NCBI GenBank assembly: GCA_034359265.1
Contig: CP136896.1
Coordinates: 21,669,501 to 21,733,500, forward strand
From: Canna indica
Lineage: Eukaryota > Streptophyta > Magnoliopsida > Zingiberales > Cannaceae
Reading direction: 5' to 3'
DNA length: 64,000 nt
A program made the position numbers and the translations under genes. Below are positions 46,331-55,484 of the stretch, in pieces. Every line of letters starts with the position of its first letter. Position 1 is the first letter of the stretch. The notes beneath the pieces are model-generated. The model was given only the letters and a program-made list of their open reading frames with translations, was not told where the DNA came from and did no database searches.

Positions 46331-46972
46331 CGATCTATTGCTCGAAGGCAGAAGAAGAAGGTCCGCATAAGCCTAGCGAGACAAACCTACTTCAGTCCAA
46401 CTACAGTAGGTACCCGCAAATATGCACCCAACACCTGCTGTATCTCACCGAGCAACCTCCTTTTAAGCCCAACGATGTGAACCCACGGCAATCCTTGATT
46501 TTCTCACAACTCCTGAAGGAACTATCATCTTCGATGTCTCCTGCTCCATGGCAAACTCGGGCATGCGTAATGCAAAATACAGGGGGCTATTTATAGACCT
46601 GAGCAGAACCATCACCCTAACGACCATTAGCCACCTTCCCGCTAATGGAGCCACGTTCGTCAGTCAAGTAATCGACACTTAAGGGCCTTGGAAACTATCG
46701 ATTGGATCTTTGGCCATAATTATTCCTTTTTAGAATTAATAATTACAGAGGCACGAATACATGGAAAGACACTCTTTCTCTCCATGCAACTGTCGCATTT
46801 ACTTCGGAAGTCGAAGGGTCGTAAAGCAATAACTCCAACTCCCATCGAGGTCTCTTAATCAACATATCAGCTGAAGGCCCTACCAATATTTATCTATCAG
46901 ACTGAGATCAAAGGCCGACATGTTACTTTGAGCTTGGCACAAAGTCCTTGGACTCCGACCAAGCTCGGGGGC
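46331..46972. repeat. LTR-like gypsy debris
   Basis: A TATA box (TATAAATA on the minus strand, 46596-46589) lies in a GC-balanced stretch upstream of the minus-strand Tat-like pol, so 46331-46690 may be the remains of its 5' LTR with gag removed. From about 46690 to 46972 the plus strand looks like the 3' part of a gypsy element and ends in a purine-rich CTCGGGGGC. The boundaries are uncertain. Confidence 0.4.
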
Positions 46973-47390
46973 TGTGAACTAGACTAGCACCTTTCGGCCC
47001 GACTGGATTAGGCCCAAAAGCGCCCACATCCATAAACCAGACTCAAGTCAAGATAAACGACTTAGCCCATGGGCTCCACTCGGCCATACAAGGATACATG
47101 CGTCCTCATTAATTACGAAGGATTCCACATTTACGAGCTCGACATCTCCGAGATCAACCTCGACCCATTTTGAGAAACATCTCTACGAGATTATTGGGCA
47201 GCATCATCGCCAAATTAACATCCCTCACCTTGCACTATATACAGACACCACGCTCCTCGGGTACCCTAGAGTCCAATTTTTACTACCTTCACCTATAACT
47301 CATTCTTACTTGAGCATATATCGGAGTGTCCTTTGTTGGTCTCCTCGGGAGTTGCACCGGACCACGTCGCTCTGACTTCAGGCAAGAACA
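46973..47390 (+). repeat. Tat-like gypsy LTR, plus strand, about 418 bp
   Basis: The segment starts TGTGAACTAG after a G-rich polypurine run and ends GGCAAGAACA. It has a TATA-like CACTATATAC (about 47233-47242), then TTACTTGAGCATATATCGGA and GACTTCAGGCAAGAACA, which match the style of the R-U5 region in Tat/Retand LTRs. No target duplication was found. Confidence 0.55.
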
Positions 47391-47600
47391 AAATAAAAAA
47401 TTAAAATATTAAATTTAATATCTATTTATGTATTTTAAAATAATTTAAATTTTAATTTATTTAAAAAATATAAAACCAAGTCATATCCGGGTTGAGCTTA
47501 TCACGCGGGGTGGGGCCAAGCACGAACCTTCTTCAAGTCGGGCATGGGCCATGTGCCCCAGAAGAAGTGCCCGGCTTAGATCAATCTGAGGTTCGAGCCG
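47391..47600. other. AT-rich then GC-rich spacer upstream of the WRKY gene
   Basis: The first 80 bp is almost pure A/T. The rest is GC-richer, with no open frame or repeat match that I can name. Confidence 0.4.
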
Positions 47601-47608
47601 CTCATGGG

Positions 47609-47756
47609 TTGACCCGGCCTATTACCACCTCTACGCGCCAATCCTAATTAGAAAAATAAAATAAATAGGAATCTTTCTCAAGTCAACAGGTCTTGTCTCA
47701 TTCTTCCTCCCCTGCCTCAATTTGTCAACTTTTAGGTGCTAAGCCTTGACTTGACT
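47609..47756 (+). promoter_or_regulatory. Cluster of W-boxes upstream of the WRKY gene
   Basis: W-box cores (TTGAC, the WRKY binding site) occur at 47609-47614 (TTGACC), 47681-47686 (reverse TTGACT), 47724-47728 (reverse core) and, overlapping, at 47746-47751 and 47751-47756 (both TTGACT). Five cores in 148 bp, 220-370 bp before the start codon, suggest regulation by WRKY proteins, perhaps including its own product. Confidence 0.6.
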
Positions 47757-47896
47757 TTCTTTGCGGCCGCCGACAGCCCACCTCCTCCTCTTTATCTATT
47801 ATTTTATTTATTTTTTCCCATGAGTTAAACCCCACCCCCCTTAAGTAAACAGAAAGAAGACAAGGTCATCTTCGTCTCTCCCTCCTCTTCGCCTTC

Positions 47897-47903
47897 TTTA
47901 TAT
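47897..47903 (+). promoter_or_regulatory. Possible TATA box of the WRKY gene
   Basis: TTTATAT lies 74 bp before the start codon, followed by a pyrimidine-rich leader. A second TATA-like stretch (TTATTTTATTTATTTT) lies near 47797-47814 and is an alternative. Confidence 0.35.
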
Positions 47904-47976
47904 CTACCTCCCAATCTCAACCCCATTCCAGTCTTTCCCAGCTTCACTAGGTTTGCGCCAATTCGAGCTTGAAGGC

Positions 47977-49090
47977 ATGGAACTAGCCTGGCCCAAGCCC
48001 CCCTCCGTCGACCTCGATCTCAACATCGGCGGCTCTCTCCACTCCATCGATGATAGAGAGGTAAGTATATAAGCTCCTCCTCCTCCTCCTTCTTCTTCTT
48101 CTTGGTCTTAGGACTCGGAGATTGATGTTGAGGTTCTTGGCTCAGGTGAGGAATCTGGAGGCCAAGCTTGAGCGAGCGGACGAAGAGAACAAGAAGCTGA
48201 AGGAGGAGCTCGCCGCCTTGGTCGCCAGCTACAGCGCGCTCCAAACTCGGATGGCCGACCTGATCTCGAACACCTCTTCCGACGGCACGTCCTCCTCTCC
48301 AGGAACCAAGACGAAGAGAGATCAAAAAAACCTCGATTCCTCCGCCTCCGCTCGGCAGCTCGCCGTCGCCGACATCACGACGGTCGACAACAAAAGAAGC
48401 CACCTGGAGAGCGGCTCGAGCGACGAAGACCCCTCCATTAAGCCTAAAGTTTCCAAGCTTTGCGTTCGCACCGATCCGTCCGACACGAGCCTGGTGAGTT
48501 CAATTAGATCGGTTCATGACTAGATAAATCAATCGATCACGAGTTCTTGACATGATGATGAAGTAAGCTCTTGTGCTGTTTCTTGATCATGGATTAGGTG
48601 GTAAAAGACGGGTATCAATGGAGGAAATATGGTCAAAAGGTGACAAGAGATAACCCGTGCCCGCGAGCGTACTTTAGATGCTCTTTTGCCCCGGTTTGCC
48701 CGGTTAAGAAGAAGGTAATTTGATCGAACACCTTACGCTCTATCGTCTTCGCGCATGCATGGAAACTGTTGTCCATATCTTTAATGAGGCATAACTTGGT
48801 TGCAGGTGCAAAGAAGCGCGGACGACACGTCCATGTTGGTGGCGACGTACGATGGGGAGCACAACCACGGTCAGTCGGCACCGTACCAAGGAGGGGCGCC
48901 GCGTGCTCCAAACGACAGCGGCGGATTGATGCTCGACTTCGTCGCACCGGCGAAGCATAGGCGGCAGGAGGTGGAGTCGCCGCCGGAGCTGCGGCGGAGT
49001 TTGGTGGAGCAAATGGCGGTGTCGCTGACGAGTGATCCGGGCTTCAAGGCGGCGCTTGCGGCGGCCATCTCCGGGAGGATGTCGCAGTGA
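47977..49090 (+). CDS. WRKY: WRKY transcription factor, group IIa, four exons, complete
   Basis: Exons are 47977-48060, 48146-48493, 48598-48714 and 48806-49090, all joined in phase 0 at GT-AG introns, giving 277 residues. Residues 11-17 (VDLDLNI) resemble an EAR-type repressor motif. Exon 2 starts with a leucine-zipper-like coiled coil (about 29-70; [20 protein letters not shown]). The DNA-binding domain has WRKYGQK at 152-158 and a zinc finger C172-x5-C178-x23-H202-x-H204. The third intron falls before VQR, the position known for groups IIa and IIb, and the C-terminus ([20 protein letters not shown], then AAISG) is typical of IIa (WRKY18/40/60 relatives). Such proteins bind W-boxes in the nucleus, often as dimers, and tune defence and stress responses. 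W-boxes upstream suggest self- or cross-regulation. No defect is seen. Confidence 0.95.
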
Positions 49091-50057
49091 TATTAATTGA
49101 TTACTTAAGGTGTTGATTTTGTCTCTTTATGTTGGTTTTGTTTTGAGTTTGCTCCTCGATCATGGAAGGTGGTGATGGAGAGGGCGAGGTGATCATGTGA
49201 ATAGAATTTTTATTATTTTAGATGAAGAATTAATATTTTTTGCTTCCTATCACAAAACAAAAACAAAAATGGTTGATCGTTGAATTCTTTCGAGTATTAG
49301 AAGAAAGAAAATAAATTAATTCTTGGGGAAATAATAATTAATATTATACTTAATTAATTAGATAATGTGATTAAATTATATATTTTTAAAAAATAGCTAT
49401 TGGAGGAAGCAAAATTGATTTATCATTTCTTAAAATGCAACTACTGTGAGCATAAAATTTGACAAACTTTATTCATCAATCATATCCGGTGAAATAAATA
49501 CGCTATTAGAGAATACCAGTTAATACAATTATTACGGAAATCTAATAAAAAAGAAGAATGATAAAAATGATTATGTGTTTCCAATGCACAAGCTCGAATA
49601 TTTCAAGAAAGATGGTTCTCAATTGTAGCTCACTTGCTTCTCGTCATCTTTTAAGAATGACAAAAAAAAACATCATTTGGCAATAAATTATATCAATTAT
49701 TCGAAAACTAATGGTGCACTTAAATAATTAATTCTTTAATGACCAAGTTAGCATATATATATATATATATAACCGTTCAACTACATTTTACTTATCTAAT
49801 TAATTACATGATTAACAAAATTAATTATTTCGTTAAATCAATTGCTGATTTGAAATCTAGTCACATTTGGTTGATTTGTTGATAAAGATAAAATGAAGAA
49901 AGTATATATCATGGCAGGACATTATTGCTGACTATCTAAAAATATTAAAAGTAATTAATTTACATAATTTTGAAGTCAAAAACTATCTGCCTGTAATCAA
50001 TAGTTTGTATAAGAATTAATGAAACATACGTCATATCACTCAATTAAGATAACAGTG
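49091..50057. other. AT-rich downstream region of the WRKY gene
   Basis: The first 150 bp probably holds the 3' UTR, though no clear AATAAA signal was picked out. An (AT)n microsatellite lies at 49753-49771. No other gene is seen on either strand. Confidence 0.5.
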
Positions 50058-50070
50058 AATACTTACTTAC

Positions 50071-50167
50071 CATGCCAGCGTAAGTAGCAGTTGATGATAA
50101 TATTTTATATATTATTTAAAAGTATAAATTCAAATCCTAATATAATTTATTTTTTCTATATAAAAAA
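50071..50167 (+). mobile_element. Short tRNA-derived SINE candidate, 97 bp
   Basis: The near-identical 13-bp sequences AATACTTACTTAC (50058-50070) and AATACTTATTTAC (50168-50180) flank it, a target duplication with one mismatch. It ends in an A-run. GTAGCAGTTGATGAT resembles a tRNA A-box with two bases missing, and TTCAAATCCTAA, about 45 bp on, resembles a B-box. It is short even for a SINE, so it may be truncated. Confidence 0.6.
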
Positions 50168-50316
50168 AATACTTATTTACTAAATTTGAATAAATATATT
50201 AATTAATTTCAGTTTGCCTCAAGATTAAATTTCACAATTCGATCAGTCTACGGATATAGATTTGATCAACAAAATATTTTATGTTATTTCGATTTGGCTA
50301 CCAAAATTTAACTGTA

Positions 50317-50601
50317 AGAGTAAATTACACGTACTAACCTCTCCTGAAGTTTAATGAAATTATACTGACCTCTTTTCTATTTATCTAAATTATAATCATC
50401 TTTCATGAGTAATTTTTTTAGGAAATATTTGTGTAATATTTTACAAAACCCAGGGAAGATTTATGTAATCTTATTTTATTAAAGAAAAAGTTTGTGTAAT
50501 TTTTTTACAAAATTCAGAAGGATTATAAAATAAAATTATAAATAGAAAAAAAATTAATATAATTTTACTAAATTTCACCAGAGCTTAGTATAATTTACTC
50601 T
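50317..50601. mobile_element. MITE of 285 bp with long imperfect inverted repeats
   Basis: The left end AGAGTAAATTACACG is matched by the reverse complement of the right end (AGAGTAAATTATAC), and the similarity continues imperfectly for about 80 bp inward. AACTGTA flanks it exactly on both sides (50310-50316 and 50602-50608). A 7-bp duplication fits no superfamily perfectly; hAT (8) or Mutator (9) are nearest. No coding sequence is seen. Confidence 0.75.
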
Positions 50602-51935
50602 AACTGTAACGTAACTGTAACGTATTCTCTCGATTAGGCCATCTAATTTGACTTGATAAGCTCACAGATTTAACTGACGCTAGATTTTAAAGATGAGAAA
50701 AGATGCAAGTCAAAACACGTGCGGGCAGATTCCAAGTCAAAGGTCAGGTTTTGGCACCGCCGTAATTGGAACAGCTTCCACAGTTCCACCTAATTGGCCC
50801 AGTCTCTAATTTGCTTTCCAAATCAACTCCAACTTGCTCGATCGATTGACTGCTCTCATCAACCCCTAAATCTTTGTCATGTCCTTTATTATATGTTGAC
50901 CCTTAGCATGAGTAGCTGGAAATTCTCAAATTGGAGAAGATGGACTTGCAAGTCCTTATATATATATATATATTTCTGGCGTGTCTTGGCAATTGGATTA
51001 GTCAATTAATTAAACTGGTAGAGAATTGATTGATTAAGAACTAGATTGACCAAATTAAGAAAAATGAAGATCCAGGCTTCTTTTTATTGTATGTTCTAGC
51101 TTGATAAAGGTGTTTATAGAATTATAGTCATGCGTGCAAATTGCATCCGAGAAGTCTTTTTTTGGACTTAAATGCATGTATATTATTAGTCAAGCCTAAA
51201 TAAGTCAAGTAGATAAAATAATTCACGCCATCAACTTAATTGTGCTGGTGTGATGAAATTTATTTATTTAAATAATTAAAATGATTTAGTAACTCATAGT
51301 TGATGGGTGGTATTATTATTATTTTAAAATTAGAATGAGTAAAAGTAGATCGGACGTATATAGTGTAATATACCTAAATTGAAGTATCGATTAAATTGTA
51401 AAAAAAATAATTAAAATATTTAATAAAATAATCAGTATGTACTGGGCTTGCTTGAATTTGGATCATCTAGCTTGGCCCGTCATTGTGTTAGGTCTAGCAT
51501 GAAATAGATTTAAATAGTTTAGTTTTTTTAAACAAAAAATAAAAACACAAACTTAATTTAAAACTTTAATAAATTGATTTTAAAATACAATATCAAAAAT
51601 AAATAAATTTGAATAACTCAGCAATTAATTAATTAATATAATAAATAATGATAAAATGATGGTTTACTTAAATACTTTAATGTTTTAAAATATTAGTTAA
51701 ATTATAAAAGATAAGAAATATTAATAAATTACATTTACTTGAATTTGCAACATGCTAAGCCCTTACGTGGGTTGAGTACGAATATATCTGCATATGCCGG
51801 GCCCATGGCCACCTATAGGCAAAATAATGATTCCTCGTTGCATGTGCAATTTATATAGAAATTAAGGGTGAACCGTCTCTATTTAATTGCTTTGTTGGTC
51901 AATATTGATTAAATCTTATGATTAGTATCTATTGG
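50602..51935. other. AT-rich intergenic stretch
   Basis: A 14-bp perfect palindrome, GGACTTGCAAGTCC (50942-50955), sits beside a (TA)n run. One open frame at 50794-51009 has no recognisable motif. No gene can be supported. Confidence 0.45.
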
Positions 51936-52726
51936 ATATGTAAAGGGTAATTACCTGAATATATATAATGAACTATGAATTTTGTCTCAAATTTATTATG
52001 AACTTTGACTTCTCCAAATTTGCATCATCACCTATCACATTTGTATCAATTGTATCCATCTGTCAAAATTTCGTCAGCTACCCCGTTAACCCTGCCACGT
52101 GGCATGTACACGTATATTAAAATATTATTATTTTTTCGAAATCAAATAAAAAATTATTTTTAAAAAAATCTTTTCTGATGTCCACATGTGCTGCACACGT
52201 GGATTCAAAAATTATAAAAAGTATTCAATAAAAATATTTTTTAAAAAGTGTTCTGACTTGTCCACGTGTGAAACACACGTGGATTGTCTTTTCCCCCTAA
52301 ATTAAACCCGAACCCGACTCTTGCCCTAAATCCCCTCATCTCAACAGCATCGGCAACGAAGAATCCCTAAGTCGAGCAGCTCCCCCCAACGCCCCCGAGC
52401 GCCAAATCCTCGATGAACCTGCTCCCCCGAACTCTTATTCATCGACAAAGCATCACCTCAAATCCCTAAGTCGTCGTTGGATTATTTTGGTGAGCTGGTC
52501 TTCCATCCCCGGTGGCTTGGTTTGGTTCACCTGGTAAGATTCTTTCATTTAGCTCATTGTAATTTATCACTGTTAATTATCATTGTAAGGAGCTAACTCT
52601 ATATTATCATTATAAGGAGCTCACTGTTAATTTAGCTCATTACTGTCTAGATTTTAATTTGAAGCAATGACATCAACAAACAATTAGATAGAGAAAACAT
52701 CAGTTTCCTCGATTTTAAACAGACCT

Positions 52727-53147
52727 ATGTGCTATCACTCAATTGAAGCTCGGATCTTAATTTCAAAAACCAAAAAAAATCCTGGGAGACACTTTTGGAG
52801 ATGTGCCCATTGGAAGGTAAGTGTTAAGTGTTGTATTGAAGTATTAAATTTTGATTCCAATGTATTTATTAAAACACAATGTATTCTTGTAGAAAAGAGA
52901 AGATGATTGTGAATTTTTTGTGTGGCATGATGAATTTTCTGAGCACGGAGAACCTACACGGAACTAAGATGAGTTACTTACAGAGAAAATCAACTTACTG
53001 CAAGAGAAGATAACAATCCTTAAATATAAAGTGAATAAGTGGGGGAAGCAATATGAAAAATTGGAAACATCAATCAGGACAATGAAGATGTATCTTTATG
53101 TTATCATTTGTGCTTGGATGGTTCAAGTGTTCATATTATGGGCATGA
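52727..53147 (+). pseudogene. GRF-type zinc-finger protein with C-terminal membrane segment, carried by a Mutator-like element
   Basis: Exon 1 (52727-52816) starts MCYHSIEARILISKTKKNPG and ends in FWRCAHWK, the front of a GRF zinc finger. A 76-bp GT-AG intron (52817-52892) follows. Exon 2 (52893-53147) continues in phase with DDCEFFVWHDE. Then come a coiled-coil-like stretch (EKINLLQEKITILKYKV) and a hydrophobic tail (YLYVIICAWMVQVFILWA) that could anchor the protein in a membrane. One in-frame TAA at 52965-52967 (codon 55) breaks it. The first metal ligand pair is Cys-x-His in place of the usual Cys-x-Cys. GRF fingers often bind single-stranded nucleic acid. Upstream coding exons may be missing. 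Confidence 0.7.
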
Positions 53148-53826
53148 TGATGTATCTTTTGATTTATTTTGATGTATGTTGATGTATTTTGATGTTAAAT
53201 GAAGATGTAAGTCTTGATGTCTTGAAGTCTTCAGGTGTTATGAAATAGTTGATGTTATGGTAATAGTATATGTTATGAAAATAGTTGATGTTATGGTACA
53301 TGTTATTTTATTATTCTAAGATTCATTGTCAGTTGAGATTATAGATGATTGTTTATTGTGAAATTGGTTATTCATGTCAACCAAAATACAAATACATGTG
53401 AGACTAAATTAAAATTGAGGATACATTTGAGATTGAATAAAAGTGAGATTGAATAAAACTTCAAGATACATCTGAGACGAAATAAAAAATCAGTATACAT
53501 TTGAGACTGAAACTATATCCATTCAAAAATATTGTCAACACATATCTTGGTGTTACACACATTAAAATACTGTCAACACACATTAAAATACTGTCAAGAC
53601 ATAACTCTTGATGATGAATGTGGTTTCACCTGGCTTCCAACTTCCATATATCCTCCATGGGCCATGCATTTAGCTTCAAACTTCACGTGGCACACATTTG
53701 GCTTCCATTCGTTCCTTACATGTTCGGACCCATCTTAAATTCACCACATTGTGCAATATCCTTCACCCCATCAAAAATTTAACTACTTCAAGATGAAGAT
53801 GCATCTGGATATGCAATTGGTTGAAT

Positions 53827-54707
53827 TTATTCTTCTTCGGAAGCATATGCCATTGTACAAACTAACTTTCCCGTTTGCACAAAGTGATCAGAATTACTAT
53901 TTGTGATCTTCATTTGTGTTGATCTTTCCAATCGAACAAACTGATATTGATTTGAACTAGTGCTACTAGAACCAGAACTAGATGGTTGGTTGCTCATGTG
54001 CTTGCCCTTCTGCATTTCCACTGGTGTGCAAGGTATTGTGCTTCTAGTATAATCAATGTTATCTAAAGAAGTATTGCTACTATCCAAAGCAATCGGATAC
54101 TTACACAATTCATACTTAAAAATAAAATCAATACTTAAGAATAACAATAGGATACTAACTATTCAACACTTAAGAATAACAGTAGGATTGTTGTGAAGTA
54201 GTATACTAACAGTATGAATAACAGTAGCTCTTTTACAGTAGTAAACCAGATTACATGAACATAAATCAAATTACATCAAAAATAGCTCTTTTACAGCTGC
54301 TAACATCCAAATTATGATTTCTATAAACCATAGTAGTAAACACTAAATCATAGCTGCTAACAGTAAGATTTGAATATAGATTAACAGTTAATATAATAGT
54401 AAACACTCAAAAATAATAAATCTCAAAGCCCTAACTGCTGATTCAAATAAACTCTAATATTGGTTCAAAACATAAATGTGAATCAAACACACACGAAAAC
54501 AACAAAATTTGAACTTACAGGCTTTTCCGCAATCGATTGGTCACACTTGGGAGGAAGGATGGTCCTGCAACGTCGAGTAGTATGACGCAGGGGTTGTTTC
54601 ACCCGAGCTACCATTCTGCGAGCAGTGGCTGACTGTTGTAGTCGGGGATTCCTCATCGACGGAGCCGGATCGGTCGCCGGAGAACTGTTATTATCGTCGA
54701 TCGCCAA
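53827..54707 (-). other. Unrecognised exon-like frames in the Mutator-like element
   Basis: A minus-strand frame at 54707-54520 (starting MAIDDNNSSPATDP, with an Arg-rich RRMVARVKQPLRHTTRRCR) ends at a good GTAAGT donor. A second frame (54147-53827) is Ser-rich (QPSSSGSSSTSS) and ends in an acidic tail. They may be two exons of one transcript running towards the GRF gene. I recognise neither. They could be captured host exons or the end of a lost transposase gene. Confidence 0.4.
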
Positions 54708-55111
54708 AGCTTCGAGCAGAGGGTGGGGAAGACTAGGAAGTTGATGTGGGGCGGTTGGGGTTTAATTTAGGGCAAAAAGATAGTCCACGTGTGCTTCACA
54801 CATGGGCAAGTCAGAACACTTAAAAATATTTTTATATAATTTTTTAATCCACGTGTGCAGCACACGCGGACATCAGAAAATGTTTTGAAAAAAATAATTT
54901 TTTATTCAGTTTCAAAAAAAAAAAGTTTTTTAATACACGTGTACATGCCACATGGCAGGGTTAACGGGGTAGCTGACGAAATTTTGACGAAGAGATGCAA
55001 TTGATACAAATGTGATAGTTGAGGATGCAATTTGGAGAAGTCAAAGTTCATGATAGATTTGAGACAAAGTTCATAGTTCAGGATATATTCAGGTAATTAC
55101 CCATATCTAAT

Positions 55112-55484
55112 ATAAGTTCAAGAAGAGTCGCACACGTGACCGAGAGGAGGGAGAAAAGAGGAGGGCAGCGCCAGAGCTAGGAGTCGTCGCTGGTGTTCGT
55201 AGTTGTCTTCATCTCATCCTCTTCCCTTTTGATTAGAGATGAGTGGTTGAACCTTAGGGTAGGGTAAGGCCCCTTGGCCGAAGCCTTAATGTGGATGTGA
55301 TGATATTTTCTTGGTAAATTTCTTGATGATTCTTGTATCTCCCTCTTGATGATGATGTGCTTTCTTAAGATTTTTGTGGTGTTTTCCTCGGGTTTTGGGG
55401 CCGACAGAATAGAGAGGAAAGAGGGGAGGTCATGCCGAATTTTTCCCTAAATCCTTGAGTGCTTAGAACTTGTAGAATTAACAT
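55112..55484 (+). repeat. Fragment of a Tekay-like gypsy 5' LTR
   Basis: The sequence around CAAGAAGAGTCGCACACG, GGAGTCGTCGCTGG and GGGGCCGACAGAATAGAGAG matches the middle of the LTR at 10792-13168 and the 3' LTR piece at 59126-59218. It is truncated at both ends and is directly joined to pol at about 55485, so the LTR 3' half, primer site and gag are deleted. Confidence 0.75.

Larger units (their letters stand above)
51945..55102. mobile_element. Mutator-like element with long terminal inverted repeats and gene cargo
   Basis: The left end starts GGGTAATTACCTGAATATAT and the right end is its inverse. The inverted repeats match closely for about 370 bp (to about 52320 and from about 54750). 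Flanks ATATGTAAA (51936-51944) and ATATCTAAT (55103-55111) agree at seven of nine bases, as for a decayed 9-bp Mutator duplication. No MURA-type transposase was recognised in the 3158 bp. The interior holds a two-exon GRF zinc-finger gene on the plus strand and unidentified exon-like frames on the minus strand, so it may be a Pack-MULE. Confidence 0.85.

Noticed and set aside
48020..48403. Open frame of 127 codons on the minus strand across the WRKY gene
   Set aside because: It is antisense to WRKY exons 1-2 and intron 1, is driven by GC-rich codons and has no protein-like motif.
49753..49771. (AT)n run as a regulatory element
   Set aside because: An ordinary microsatellite in AT-rich DNA.
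53827..54707. Mutator transposase gene
   Set aside because: No MULE or SWIM domain motif could be seen, so the frames are reported only as unrecognised.
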